From NCBI GenBank assembly GCA_947166565.1, contig CAMVEL010000009.1:1-64000 (forward strand): a DNA stretch of 64,000 nucleotides. Direction: 5' to 3'. Below the pieces are notes generated by a model that saw only the letters and a program-made list of their open reading frames with translations, was not told the DNA's origin and searched no databases. Within the stretch, counting starts at the first letter, position 1. Each line of letters starts with the position of its first letter. Below are positions 8,480-18,756 of this stretch, piece by piece. A program made the position numbers and the translations under genes. Source of the stretch: an uncultured Erysipelotrichaceae bacterium. Lineage in GTDB: Bacteria > Bacillota_I > Bacilli_A > RFN20 > CAG-826.

Positions 8480-9958
8480 TTAGGCGCGTCCAGTCTTCTT
8501 TAGGAGTCCGCCATAACTAGACAAGCGGGCGGCGAAATCCTTGAAATCAACGATCTTGAAGGTCCAGTTGACGTTATCGACGATGCCGGGGACGTTGATC
8601 CTCGCGGATGATTTTAGATTAAGGATATCCTGCACGGTGAGGATGACCTTATCCGCGGGCTTATCGAGGCAGAAACGGATGAGTTTATCGACGGTCGAGC
8701 CCTCTTTATAGCCAAGTTCAAGGAGTTTGTCCTCCCATTTCTTCCTCTCTTCTTCCTTCATTCCATCGAGGAAGCCTTGCATCGTGTCGTTATCGTGGGT
8801 TCCTAGGTAGATGACGGAATTCTCCGCGTCATACCCTTCTTTTTTGAGGAAGACATCGTCTTCGAAGGTGAATTCGACGACGTTCATGCCCGGGAAACCA
8901 TAATGGTCGCGGAGGACGAGGACCTCTGGACGGAGATCGCCTAGATCCTCGGCGATGATCTTCTCCTTGAGTTCGGGGGCTTCTTGGAAAAGCAAATCGA
9001 AGAAGGCATAGCCCGGGGCTTCGATCCATTCCCCCTCGATCGCGGTTTCGCAGCTTGAGGGAATCTTCCAATAGGTATCGAAGGCGCGGAAATGGTCGAG
9101 CCTGATGATATCGTAAAGCTTCGCGTTACGGAGGATCCTCTCCTTCAAGAAGGCAAATCCCTCCTTCTCCATCTTCTCCCAGTTATATATGGGGTTGCCC
9201 CAGCGTTGGCCGGTCTTTGAGAAATAATCCGGTGGTACACCGGCGATGAAGGTCGGTTCGAGGGTCACTTCGTCGAGGAGGAAGTTATCCTTATTGGCAT
9301 AGACGTCGCAGGAATCGTAGCCAACATAGAAAGGAACGTCGCCGATGATCTCGATGCCCTTGGAATTAGCATAGGCGTGGAGGGCGTTCCATTGACGGTA
9401 GGCGACCATTTGGAGGTAGATCTCGAATTTGATGGATTTCCTCTCCTCGCGGGTCAGTTTCCTCCGTTTTTCCAAATAGAGGCGATCGTCTTCTGGCCAA
9501 TCGCTCCAAGAGGCGTTATGGATACGGTGGAAATGGGCGAAGATCGCGTAATCGTTCACCCACGGGTTCTCCTTGATGAATTTATCGAGGCAATGGGGGT
9601 TGACCTTGATGTTCTTCTCGAAGGCCTTCCTCAATAAGGGGAGTTTGAATTCCCTGACGGCTTCGAAATCGACTTTGTCGAGGACGCCTTCGTATTTAGG
9701 GAGGCGGGCGAGATAGCCGCGTTTTACCAAATCGTCCAAATCGATGAAGGTCTCATCGATCGCATAGCTGCTATATGGCTGATATGGGGAATGGCCGTAG
9801 CCAACGGGATTGAGGGGGAGGATCTGCCAATAGGCAAAGCCTTCTTTGGCGATAATGTCGACGAAGCGTTTGGCTTCCGTGCCGAAATCGCCGATCCCTT
9901 CTTTTCCTGGCAAGGCCGAAACGGGCATCAGGATCCCAGCTTTTTTCTTTCTTTCCAT
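8480..9958 (-). CDS. malQ: 4-alpha-glucanotransferase
   Basis: GILMPVSALPGKEGIGDFG..., FYVGYDSCDVYAN, IIRLDHFRAFDTYWKIP, IIAEDLG, YLGTHDNDT. Confidence 0.95.
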   Translation of the reverse strand: MERKKKAGILMPVSALPGKEGIGDFGTEAKRFVDIIAKEGFAYWQILPLNPVGYGHSPYQPYSSYAIDETFIDLDDLVKRGYLARLPKYEGVLDKVDFEAVREFKLPLLRKAFEKNIKVNPHCLDKFIKENPWVNDYAIFAHFHRIHNASWSDWPEDDRLYLEKRRKLTREERKSIKFEIYLQMVAYRQWNALHAYANSKGIEIIGDVPFYVGYDSCDVYANKDNFLLDEVTLEPTFIAGVPPDYFSKTGQRWGNPIYNWEKMEKEGFAFLKERILRNAKLYDIIRLDHFRAFDTYWKIPSSCETAIEGEWIEAPGYAFFDLLFQEAPELKEKIIAEDLGDLRPEVLVLRDHYGFPGMNVVEFTFEDDVFLKKEGYDAENSVIYLGTHDNDTMQGFLDGMKEEERKKWEDKLLELGYKEGSTVDKLIRFCLDKPADKVILTVQDILNLKSSARINVPGIVDNVNWTFKIVDFKDFAARLSSYGGLLKKTGRA

Positions 9959-10014
9959 AAGTTTCTTGCTCCTATTTATTTATCAAAATAAAGGCTTAAC
10001 CAAATTATAGCACC

Positions 10015-10899
10015 CTAGACCTCGGGTGTTTCCTGCTTCTTCTTCTTTCTTCTTGCGATATCTTCCTTCATGTCCTTAAGGGTAAACGGCAAACATAAAG
10101 CGGGGAAGAGGACGATGGAGATGATGATAAGTAAGGGCAAAGTCCAGATAATCGGGGTGAAATAGATGACCCCATCGACCTTATAGGTTTGGAGGAAGGG
10201 GATAAGGTAAGGATAGATCCCTCCTAGCGTCGCGTCCAAATTGACGCCTGGGCCATTTGGGTAGGAGGAATTCATGAAGGGGTTATCGCGGGAGAGGAGC
10301 TCGCTCCATTCGAAATTGTGGAAGGCGAAATTCCATAAGGCGTTATTGGACCAAACAAGCCCTAAGACGATGAGGATCATGAAGGGGATCGCCGCATAAC
10401 GTTTATAGGAAAGCTTGTGGATGCCCGAAGCGACCATCAATATGCCCCCATAGAATATCGGCGCGTGGCAAAGATAATACCTGGTGACCTCGAGGAAGCC
10501 GCTTGGAGTAAGCAAATCCACGGTCGAAGGGGAGGTAGGCATCATATAGGCCGCGAGGGCGCTAGGGATACCCATATAGAAAAGGTAATCGCGGAGGAAT
10601 TTGTTCTTGCTTAGGTAGAATAAGGGCGAGAACAAAACCATGAAGGCGCAGAAATTCTCCGCGGTGGAGGAAACTAGTCCTCCAGGCCACTTCTCGATAT
10701 AACTGGGGATGATGACTTGCTTTAGAAAATGGAGGAGGAAATTCGCGGAGAACATCACGATCAGGAAACGATGGGTGAACACCTCTCCTTTTTTCTTGCA
10801 GAGGATTATCAAAAGCGGGGTAAGCAAAAGCAAAAGGCCGATTGGGATCCAATACAAGACCCCAAACTGCTCGACGCTTAGCCCGATTGCTGGATTCAT
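10015..10899 (-). CDS. YwaF/TMEM164-like integral membrane protein
   Basis: Multi-TM ORF with ...FCAFMVLFSPLFYLSKNKFLRDYLFYMGIPSALAAYMMPTSP...YYLCHAPIF. Confidence 0.65.
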   Translation of the reverse strand: MNPAIGLSVEQFGVLYWIPIGLLLLLTPLLIILCKKKGEVFTHRFLIVMFSANFLLHFLKQVIIPSYIEKWPGGLVSSTAENFCAFMVLFSPLFYLSKNKFLRDYLFYMGIPSALAAYMMPTSPSTVDLLTPSGFLEVTRYYLCHAPIFYGGILMVASGIHKLSYKRYAAIPFMILIVLGLVWSNNALWNFAFHNFEWSELLSRDNPFMNSSYPNGPGVNLDATLGGIYPYLIPFLQTYKVDGVIYFTPIIWTLPLLIIISIVLFPALCLPFTLKDMKEDIARRKKKKQETPEV

Positions 10900-10901
10900 T
10901 C

Positions 10902-12068
10902 TTATAGCCTGAAGGGCCCTCCTTCAAGGATTTCGACCTCAACAGTCGATTTCTCCCCAAAATAGGATTTGGCGCTAGCCATAAACAGAGGGAAGACGTT
11001 ATCGGGGACGAAGGCGATGACCGAACCGGCGAATCCCCCACCCATGATGCGGATGGCCCCGCCTTTAGCTAGCAGCGGCTTAAGGGCGTCGATTGCCTGC
11101 TGGGGCGATTTTTCGTATAGCCCAGGGACAAAGGTATTGCCTAGCATGCTTTGGCTAGATAAGCCGGACATGTTGATCGCGTCGAGGAAGGCGTTCTCGT
11201 CTTTGGAATAGATGGCCTGGCGGGCCGCCAAAACGCGGTTGTTCTCCTCGAAGAAATGGGTGGCGCGGAGTTTTGCCCTTTCCGATAAGGAAGGGGTTGG
11301 ACGGCCGATGTTGGCGAAGAATTCCTCGCGGCTAACCTCGCGGAGCACTTCTTTCCCGAAGAGGGTTTTCGCCACGCCTTTCATATCCGCGGGGATCGAG
11401 GCGTAAAGATGGGTGAGCTTCTCATGGCTTTGGCCTGGGTTAACCAAGACGATATGGAGATGGAAGGGGAAGGAAAGATGCTCGACCTCGGGGACGTCGT
11501 CTTTGAAATCGACGTAATTAAGTCCCCCGAATGAGGTGCCGATTTGGTCGAGGAGTCCACACGGTTTACCGAAATGGACGTTTTCCGCGTATTGGCCGAT
11601 TAGCGCCATATCGAGGGGGTCCATTTTGCCTTCGTTATATAAATCGTCCTCGATTTTCGCGATCAAGGATTCGTAGCAGGCGGAGCTAGAAACCCCGGCC
11701 CCTTCGAAGATATCGTTGACCGCGGCCATCTTGAATCCACCGATCTTGTAGCCTTTTTCCTTCATTTTGGCAAGGACGCCGCGAGTCAAGGCAAGGGAAG
11801 TTCCCTTATCCTTTTCCTTAACCTCCAAATCATCGATATCAAAGGAGAATTTCGGATAGCCTTTGGAATAGATGGTCACAGTATCCTCATCGTCTTTGCT
11901 GACGGAGGCCGTGATGCCCATGCTGACGCCTGAGCACATGGTAAGACCCCTGTTATGGTCGGTATGGTTACCGAGGATCTCAAGCCTTCCATGGGAGAAA
12001 TATACGTATTCCTCCTCCTCAGCAAAGGCCTTGTAGAACAGTTCTTGTGATTCGCTAGCTAGTATCAT
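10902..12068 (-). CDS. galK: Galactokinase
   Basis: GRLEILGNHTDHNRGLTMCSGV; AGVSSSACYESLIA; MGGGFAGSVIAFV. Confidence 0.95.
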   Translation of the reverse strand: MILASESQELFYKAFAEEEEYVYFSHGRLEILGNHTDHNRGLTMCSGVSMGITASVSKDDEDTVTIYSKGYPKFSFDIDDLEVKEKDKGTSLALTRGVLAKMKEKGYKIGGFKMAAVNDIFEGAGVSSSACYESLIAKIEDDLYNEGKMDPLDMALIGQYAENVHFGKPCGLLDQIGTSFGGLNYVDFKDDVPEVEHLSFPFHLHIVLVNPGQSHEKLTHLYASIPADMKGVAKTLFGKEVLREVSREEFFANIGRPTPSLSERAKLRATHFFEENNRVLAARQAIYSKDENAFLDAINMSGLSSQSMLGNTFVPGLYEKSPQQAIDALKPLLAKGGAIRIMGGGFAGSVIAFVPDNVFPLFMASAKSYFGEKSTVEVEILEGGPFRL

Positions 12069-12144
12069 CGTCGTCTCCCTTGAATTTCAAGTTGTCTAAT
12101 TGTAGTTAAATAAAGCTTCTTTTTGAATAGATTCCTTTAAGGAA

Positions 12145-13140
12145 TTATTTGAGGGAGGCAAACCTATAAAGGACGTGTCTCCTAAGGGGGTTTTCCTTAT
12201 CGAAAACGTGGTTGCGGTAATCCCCTTGCCGCTCAACCGGCTCAATCGCGATGGAGCCGTGCTTGGTCTCGAGGAAGCCGTTCGATAGCCTTAATCCCTC
12301 ATGGGGGTAATTCATCGTGTAGATTTGCATCGCCGGGTAATCGGAGGATACCTCAAGACGGGTCCTCTCGTTTTCCAAGGTCAAGACCTTCTTAAAGGAA
12401 AAGTCATCGTTCCTATAATAGCAATGGTCATAGCCTTTTAAGGCGTTATTCTGCAAAGAGGGGTCGAATAGCTTCTCGCCGATCCTTCTTTTCTTTAGGA
12501 AGGAAGTGACCTCATCGACCTTGGTCCTTCCATTAATGAGGAGATTCTCCTTATATGTCGCGACCTCATCGATATCGATTTGGAGTTTGGCGTTGAGGAT
12601 GTTCTCATCCCCGAGGGAGAAGAAGGTATGGTTAAGGGTATTGATGGAAGTCTCCTCGCTAGGATCTATTTCGAGGTTCATCATAACCGAATCCTCTTTT
12701 TTAGACACTGTATAGATGACCCTTATATCCAAATCCGCGGGATACGTGTCTTCGATTTTAGGGAAGAATAGTCTAAAGACTACTTCTATCTTCTCTTCGT
12801 CTTCACGGGTTTCGTAATCGAAATTGTGGAAAGCGAAGCAAAGGCCCTCCGAATGGAGACAGATATCGTCTTTGCCAGGCTTGATGACGTAGTCCTTCCC
12901 CTTGAAATTCATATAGCCCTTATATAGCCTCCCGGCGATCGGGCCATCGATCTTGCCGTAATAATCGAGCTTGCTGATATATATGTCATCATCAAGAGGA
13001 TGGGCGGACATATATTCGCCCTTATAGATTAAGTCGCGGATCCCTCCGCCCATCGAGGAAAACCTGACTTTGAGGTTCCTCCCATTGTCGACGAGGATGA
13101 AGGCTACCTCGCCATGATTCTGAATTTCGATATTTCCCAT
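12145..13140 (-). CDS. Aldose 1-epimerase family protein
   Basis: IAGRLYKGYMNFKGKDYVIKP...LNHTFFSLGDENILNAKLQIDIDEVATYKENLLINGR; adjacent galK. Confidence 0.88.
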   Translation of the reverse strand: MGNIEIQNHGEVAFILVDNGRNLKVRFSSMGGGIRDLIYKGEYMSAHPLDDDIYISKLDYYGKIDGPIAGRLYKGYMNFKGKDYVIKPGKDDICLHSEGLCFAFHNFDYETREDEEKIEVVFRLFFPKIEDTYPADLDIRVIYTVSKKEDSVMMNLEIDPSEETSINTLNHTFFSLGDENILNAKLQIDIDEVATYKENLLINGRTKVDEVTSFLKKRRIGEKLFDPSLQNNALKGYDHCYYRNDDFSFKKVLTLENERTRLEVSSDYPAMQIYTMNYPHEGLRLSNGFLETKHGSIAIEPVERQGDYRNHVFDKENPLRRHVLYRFASLK

Positions 13141-13153
13141 TTACGTAACCTCC

Positions 13154-14719
13154 TTATAGGAATGGGGCGATAATGCGAAGTAACGCCCATTGGAGCCATC
13201 TTTTCTCATGGAAGGCGTTATATTCGGCATAGTTTAGTTCATGACTTTTCGCGAAGGTGTCCTCGAAGTCCTTCTTGATATCGAGCAAGGATGGGGAGGC
13301 CACGATCAAAGTTCCGTTTTCAAGGTGGAGGTAGAGGGAACGATAATCGAAATTGATGGTCCCGATGACCCCCATAGTATCATCGATTAGGCAAGTCTTC
13401 GCGTGGACGAATCCCGGGGTGTATTCGTATATCTTGCATCCATTCAGGAGCAATTGTCCATAATGGGAACGGGTTAGTTGGAAAACCCTCTTCTTATCGG
13501 GGATATGCGGGGTGATGAGCCTAACGTCGATCCCGGATTTCGAAGCGGCGATGAGGGCGTTTTCGATTTCCTTATCGATAATGAGATACGGGGTCATGAT
13601 ATAGATATAACGCCTGGCCCTTTGGATAAGCTGGAGATAGACCCTATGGCCGACTGCCTGACGGTCAAAGGGAATATCCCCAAAGGGCTGGACGAATCCT
13701 GAGGTAAGGGGGAATCCACCGACCTCATCGATGTATTTGCTTGGGGAATAGAGGTCCCTATCGATGATCGAATCCTTCTCGAAAGAGGTATGCCAGTTAT
13801 CGAGGAACATCATGCTCATGGAGAATACGGCCTCCCCGCATAGTCTGATCGCGTTATCCTTCCAATGGCCGAAGCGGGTGATCTTGTTGATGTATTCGTC
13901 CGCGAAATTGAAGCCGCCCGTATAGGCCGTATGGCCATCGATTATCACCATCTTGCGATGGTCGCGGTTATTCTGCCTAACGTCGATAACGGGTCTAAAA
14001 CGGTTGAAGCGATAGGCCTTTATCCCTTCTTTGCGCAAAGTCTTATCGTATCCGCTAGGAGCGACTTTCAAAGATCCCATATCGTCATAGATAAGGCGGA
14101 CATCGACCCCCTCCTTGACTTTTTGGAGGAGGATATCGTGGACGTTAGTGAAGAAATAGCCATCGTATTCAAGGATGAAGACCTCTATGAAGATATAATG
14201 CCTCGCCTTTTTCAAATCCTCTATAAGACGGGGAAAGGCTTCGTCGACGAGGGGGAAATAGGTGACGGAGGTCTTCTCGAATATCCCTCCTCCTTTCGCA
14301 TTCGCGATGAATTTTTGGATCGGGACCGCGTTAGGCTCAACGTAATTTAGGGCCTCCAAGGTCTTGGGGTCGCTAGGGACATCCTCAAGGGGGCGGACCC
14401 ATTTGTCGAGGGCCTTCCTTTGTTTGCGTCTGACCTGCTTGTTGGCAAAGGCCAAATACATGATGATGCCCGCTAAAGGAAGAGCGAAAACCGCGATCAT
14501 CCAGGAGAGTTTATAGGCATCGGGGGAGGATGAATTGAAGATATATAGGCCCGTGATGACATTTAGGACGAATAAGGAGGCGATGATCAAAACCGCCCAA
14601 GGGCTAAAAACGGTGTAGATAGCGACGAAGACGAAGAAAGCGATCCAAATGAGGAACTGGATAAGGAGCAAGATGGCGATGAAGGCCTTTTGGAAGAAAC
14701 CAGGACGAAAAAGCTTCAT
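13154..14719 (-). CDS. cls: Cardiolipin synthase (PLD family)
   Basis: Two HKD-type motifs: DHRKMVIIDGHTAYTGGFNFADEY and HAKTCLIDDTMGVIGTINFDYRS; N-terminal TMs. Confidence 0.93.
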   Translation of the reverse strand: MKLFRPGFFQKAFIAILLLIQFLIWIAFFVFVAIYTVFSPWAVLIIASLFVLNVITGLYIFNSSSPDAYKLSWMIAVFALPLAGIIMYLAFANKQVRRKQRKALDKWVRPLEDVPSDPKTLEALNYVEPNAVPIQKFIANAKGGGIFEKTSVTYFPLVDEAFPRLIEDLKKARHYIFIEVFILEYDGYFFTNVHDILLQKVKEGVDVRLIYDDMGSLKVAPSGYDKTLRKEGIKAYRFNRFRPVIDVRQNNRDHRKMVIIDGHTAYTGGFNFADEYINKITRFGHWKDNAIRLCGEAVFSMSMMFLDNWHTSFEKDSIIDRDLYSPSKYIDEVGGFPLTSGFVQPFGDIPFDRQAVGHRVYLQLIQRARRYIYIMTPYLIIDKEIENALIAASKSGIDVRLITPHIPDKKRVFQLTRSHYGQLLLNGCKIYEYTPGFVHAKTCLIDDTMGVIGTINFDYRSLYLHLENGTLIVASPSLLDIKKDFEDTFAKSHELNYAEYNAFHEKRWLQWALLRIIAPFL

Positions 14720-15366
14720 AGACGGACCTTCCTCTTCCCGTTATGGGCGAGGTAATCGGAATAATCGTAATAATTGCAGCCATATTCCTCGAGGATTATC
14801 CGATAGGCCTCGAGGATATTCTGATAGGAGGCGTTGGAATTCACGAGGCGGAGGAATTGCTTGGTTTCCTCCTTCCCGATGCTCTTCTTGAAATAATTGA
14901 GGGAGTCGAACATGGTCGCGATTTTATCGTGCTCCTCCGGGGTAAAGGGGACTTGGCGCTTCCTTTCCTTTAGATATGGCAAGAAAGCCAAAGCCTTACG
15001 GGCCACGAGGTAATCAAGGGGCTCGATGGGCCTGGTCTTGCATTCATCCATGCTTAGATATATGGCCTCGAATCCTTCGTGGGGGAATTTGACGGGGGTC
15101 TCCTCCTCACAATAGAAAGGAAGGAGGCTATCTTTCCCTTTCTTTACGGGGAGAAGTCCCTTAAGGACTTTGACCTCGGATGCGAAATTGACGTAAAAAG
15201 CATCCGCGAGGTGCTTCTTCTGATTGTTCTCCTCAAAGGCGATCGAGGGGAGATGGAAACCCGATTTCGGAAGGCCATCGTTATCGAGGTAACGGATGAA
15301 AAGAACGGTATTCCCGATTTTGAGGATACCGCCGATACGGTTATGTACCTTACTTCCCTTGGCCAT
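14716..15366 (-). CDS. Hypothetical protein (weakly NUDIX-like N-terminus)
   Basis: ORF MAKGSKVHNRIGGILKIGNTVLFIRYLDNDGLPKSGFHLPS... Confidence 0.6.
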   Translation of the reverse strand: MAKGSKVHNRIGGILKIGNTVLFIRYLDNDGLPKSGFHLPSIAFEENNQKKHLADAFYVNFASEVKVLKGLLPVKKGKDSLLPFYCEEETPVKFPHEGFEAIYLSMDECKTRPIEPLDYLVARKALAFLPYLKERKRQVPFTPEEHDKIATMFDSLNYFKKSIGKEETKQFLRLVNSNASYQNILEAYRIILEEYGCNYYDYSDYLAHNGKRKVRL

Positions 15367-15410
15367 AGGAAGATTTTAAACCTTTCGCCTATTTTAGGCG
15401 AGGGGGCAAG

Positions 15411-16337
15411 TTACCAACAGATTTCCTTATGGGTCATCTTGCTTTCGTAAGGTCCCCCATCATGGTCGATCTTGTTTACGAAATCCACGAATAACTGATG
15501 CACGTCCTCGCCCTTTTTGCCGCGAAGCAAAATCTCGTGGACGACCTTATAGTCTTCGTTAGCCTTATTGAAAAGGTCTTCAATCGAGTCGGAAGTCTTC
15601 ATTCCGGAGACGGGATGGGCCCATTCCTTATGGGATTCATTAAGAATATCGACGTAATCAAACCGTTTATATCGTTTTGGATAGCTCATGCCGTAAGCAA
15701 GGGATTCCTTGCCAACAAGGCGGAACAAAAGGCGTTTGGCCCCACTTCTGCTCCATAAGACCCCCTCAACTCCCTTATAGGCTTTGGCGGCTCTATAGAA
15801 GGAATCCTCGGTAAGGACGGGGAAAACGTCATGAAGTTGGTACCACATTCGCGAAATCTCCATCAAATCGTCCTTTTTGACTTTGATGGTCCCGCTAGTT
15901 TTGCGGAAGGTTTCGTATTTCTTTCCGACATAGACATCGAGGATCGCCTCGAATTTGCCATGGGAGAATTTGTAGAAGCCGGATAGATGGCCCGTTTCAT
16001 CCATGCCTGAACGATAGAAAACGTATGGATGGACGTTCCTATCGAGGCAATAATGCATCCAGATGGCGTCAAGATAGGCGAATAGCATCTCCTTCTTCTC
16101 ACTTTTCAAGGCGTATTCCATCATCTTGAAATAATGGTCGCCGATTTCCGAATGGTGGACGGTCTCGCCGACTTCCTGCATCTCCTTTTTGTCTTCGCCA
16201 CTCCAAAAAGGGAGGATTCCATAATAGAAGAAAGGATCGCTTCCTTGGGTTCCAAGGGCGATCACATCGAAATACCCCCGTTCGTCTTCGGGGGTAAAAC
16301 GACTTGCGAAGGTGTAATGGGTTAAGCAAGCTGGCAT
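15411..16337 (-). CDS. Zinc-dependent phospholipase C-like family protein
   Basis: MPACLTHYTFASRF...VIALGTQGSDPFFYYG...GETVHHSEIGDHYFKMMEYA...HYCLDRNVHPYVFYRSGMDETGH: PF00882-like His/Asp pattern. Confidence 0.75.
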   Translation of the reverse strand: MPACLTHYTFASRFTPEDERGYFDVIALGTQGSDPFFYYGILPFWSGEDKKEMQEVGETVHHSEIGDHYFKMMEYALKSEKKEMLFAYLDAIWMHYCLDRNVHPYVFYRSGMDETGHLSGFYKFSHGKFEAILDVYVGKKYETFRKTSGTIKVKKDDLMEISRMWYQLHDVFPVLTEDSFYRAAKAYKGVEGVLWSRSGAKRLLFRLVGKESLAYGMSYPKRYKRFDYVDILNESHKEWAHPVSGMKTSDSIEDLFNKANEDYKVVHEILLRGKKGEDVHQLFVDFVNKIDHDGGPYESKMTHKEICW

Positions 16338-17794
16338 TAATCGTCTCCTGCTCCTAACCCTTCTAGGCCTTTCGCATTAGCGACCTTATGGGCCTTGATG
16401 TTCTTGACGAAGAAGAAGACCGCGAGGGAGATGCCAGAGCAAATGAGGGCGTAAATCGGAAGAAGGGTCCAATCGAAGGTATCGAGGCGGAGAAGCAAGC
16501 CAAGGAGGATTGGGGTGATGGTCTGCGCGGCCATCGACGCCATGTAATAATAGCCGGTGAACTGCCCGACTTTCTTCTTGGAGCAAAGCTCGACGACCAT
16601 CGGGAAGGAATTGAGGTGGACAAGGGACATGCCAAAGCCCTTAAGTCCCCAGACGATATAAAGGTAGAACGGGAAGGAATAATATTCGCTATCGGGGATT
16701 TTCGCGCCTCTTCCGATAGTGTACTGGAGGATGAGCCAAGCCGCTAATCCTAGGGCGGATAAGGCTAGACCGCCGACGATCGTCCATTTCCTACCGATCT
16801 TATCGGCGATGAAGCCGCCGACTGCAAAGCCGACAACCGAGCCAACGCCGCCGACGAGGACCATGATCATGTTGTTCGCGGAGCTTGTCCCTAAGAATCC
16901 ACGGGAATAATTGATCATGAAGGTCGCGACGCCGTTATCGGACATGAACCAGAAGAATTCGGCGACAAGGATGAGGATAAGCATGATGAGATTGGCCTTT
17001 GACATCGGCTTTTCGTCATCGTGTTCGACGCTGTCGGCAACGGCCGCAAGGCGTTCGCCTTCCGCGATTTCGGGGGCGAGTTTCGCTGCTAATTCGTTTT
17101 CCCTGACGGTGAAGATAAGGACGATCGCGGAGATAACCATCAAAACGGAAGCGACGACGAATGGCATCGTGATGGCCCAGATGTTCCCGGTCGCCCAGGT
17201 GGTTTTGCCATCGCCTAGATAATCGGTAAGGACGAAGATAAGGCCGACGACGGTTGCGAAGGCGCCGCCGATATAGCCCATGATGTTGATGATGCCGTTA
17301 GCCCTTGAACGGAGGGGTTTTGGGGTGAGGTCAGGCATCAAGGCGACCGCGGGGTTACGGTACATCATCGCGAAGATGAGGACGACCGCCATCATGGTGA
17401 TGAGGCCGACGAGGTTGTTGTAATGGAAGAAAACGGGGATAAATGGGAAGGCGATCGCACAGACGAGGGTACCGACTAGGATATAGGGCATCCTCTTGCC
17501 AAGCGGGGTGCGGGTCTTATCGGATAATCGCCCGAATATCGGCATCAGGATGAGGGCCGCAAGGTTATCCATGGCCATGATGATGCCGACAAGATATTGG
17601 ACATCGGTATCCTTGACCGATTCCTTTGGGATGCCTTGTCTAGCGGCCATCATGTCGCGGAAGGCCTCGGTCAAAAGGGTTGGACACCAGGTGTCATAGA
17701 CCTGCCATAAAAGCAAGATGCCGAAAAAGGCGAAACCGATGATGAACGTGCGCTTAAGGTTCAATTTCAGTTTCATAGGTGAAGAATCTTCCAT
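16337..17794 (-). CDS. MFS/GPH-type sugar transporter
   Basis: 12-TM-like ORF; FGRLSDKTRTPLGKRMPYILVG. Confidence 0.88.
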   Translation of the reverse strand: MEDSSPMKLKLNLKRTFIIGFAFFGILLLWQVYDTWCPTLLTEAFRDMMAARQGIPKESVKDTDVQYLVGIIMAMDNLAALILMPIFGRLSDKTRTPLGKRMPYILVGTLVCAIAFPFIPVFFHYNNLVGLITMMAVVLIFAMMYRNPAVALMPDLTPKPLRSRANGIINIMGYIGGAFATVVGLIFVLTDYLGDGKTTWATGNIWAITMPFVVASVLMVISAIVLIFTVRENELAAKLAPEIAEGERLAAVADSVEHDDEKPMSKANLIMLILILVAEFFWFMSDNGVATFMINYSRGFLGTSSANNMIMVLVGGVGSVVGFAVGGFIADKIGRKWTIVGGLALSALGLAAWLILQYTIGRGAKIPDSEYYSFPFYLYIVWGLKGFGMSLVHLNSFPMVVELCSKKKVGQFTGYYYMASMAAQTITPILLGLLLRLDTFDWTLLPIYALICSGISLAVFFFVKNIKAHKVANAKGLEGLGAGDD

Positions 17795-17955
17795 ATGAAA
17801 AGTCTCCTTGTATGGTTTTTCTTAAGGAGATTCTACTTTTTATCCTCCATCGTTGCAACTTAGCAAAGAGCAAAATAGGAAACTCGCTTGCAAAAGATTG
17901 TCAAGCAAAACACGGGAAAATGGCTTATGATTATGGGGTTTTGGAGAAAACTCTT

Positions 17956-18696
17956 ATGAAGAAAAACAAAGGATTCCTCATTGTCGCCTTAATCGCCATC
18001 GCCTTGATGACGGTTTTCTTTCTCATCGACTCTTTCGTTAACCTCGCGGCTTTCCTAACAACTGATCAAAGAACCTATCCCTACGCCTTTTTGAAGGATG
18101 TCGACAAGACGACCTTCATGCTCGAGGTCGTCGGGGATTTAATCGGCTTAGTCGTATGCGTCGCGGGCATCGCGATAGGGGCGAAGAAAGCCTCTAACGA
18201 AAGCAAAGTCATCATCGCTCCATTAGTTTCCATCTGCATATTCGATCTTCTTGGAATAATCGGACCGATAATAGCGATTATCCTCACCAAAAACCTCGCC
18301 GAACAAAACGGCTATCTCCTTGATTTGCAGGCCGTTCTCGGTCCGAAATTCTTTGTGATGACGATCCTTCTATCCCTTTCTTTGATTTTCACGCTTATCG
18401 GGATATTCTTCAAAAATGATAACAACGCGAAAATCAAGAAGGGTTTTGGGATTGCGGGTCCTTCCTTGTCCGCGCTAGCTTATCTCATAGTAATTTTTAT
18501 CGGGAATCTCGCGGGGGTCGCGACCTATTCTTTCGCTATCTTTGTCTTTACCGCGGTGATCATCATGATGGCCCTTTATAACGAGAAAACTGGTGATTAC
18601 CCTAAAGACGAAGCCGCCTCTGCCTCTATGGAAGAAAAGCAAGAGGAAGATAGCGAAAGCGAACATTCGGTCGATGATACCGGCTGGATGCAATGA
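17956..18696 (+). CDS. Hypothetical multi-TM membrane protein
   Basis: MKKNKGFLIVALIAIALMTVFFLIDSF... (ORF track start 17779 likely too early). Confidence 0.65.
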   Translation: MKKNKGFLIVALIAIALMTVFFLIDSFVNLAAFLTTDQRTYPYAFLKDVDKTTFMLEVVGDLIGLVVCVAGIAIGAKKASNESKVIIAPLVSICIFDLLGIIGPIIAIILTKNLAEQNGYLLDLQAVLGPKFFVMTILLSLSLIFTLIGIFFKNDNNAKIKKGFGIAGPSLSALAYLIVIFIGNLAGVATYSFAIFVFTAVIIMMALYNEKTGDYPKDEAASASMEEKQEEDSESEHSVDDTGWMQ

Positions 18697-18756
18697 GACT
18701 TTTTTTGCCTAACGGGGCCGAAAAGTGCGATAATCTAAGGGCTTTTGGAGAACTCC

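Noticed and set aside
17779-17955. N-terminal extension of the 17779-18696 ORF
   Set aside because: A signal/TM-type start MKKNKGFLIVALIAIALM at 17956 is a better start; the upstream stretch overlaps the divergent promoter region.
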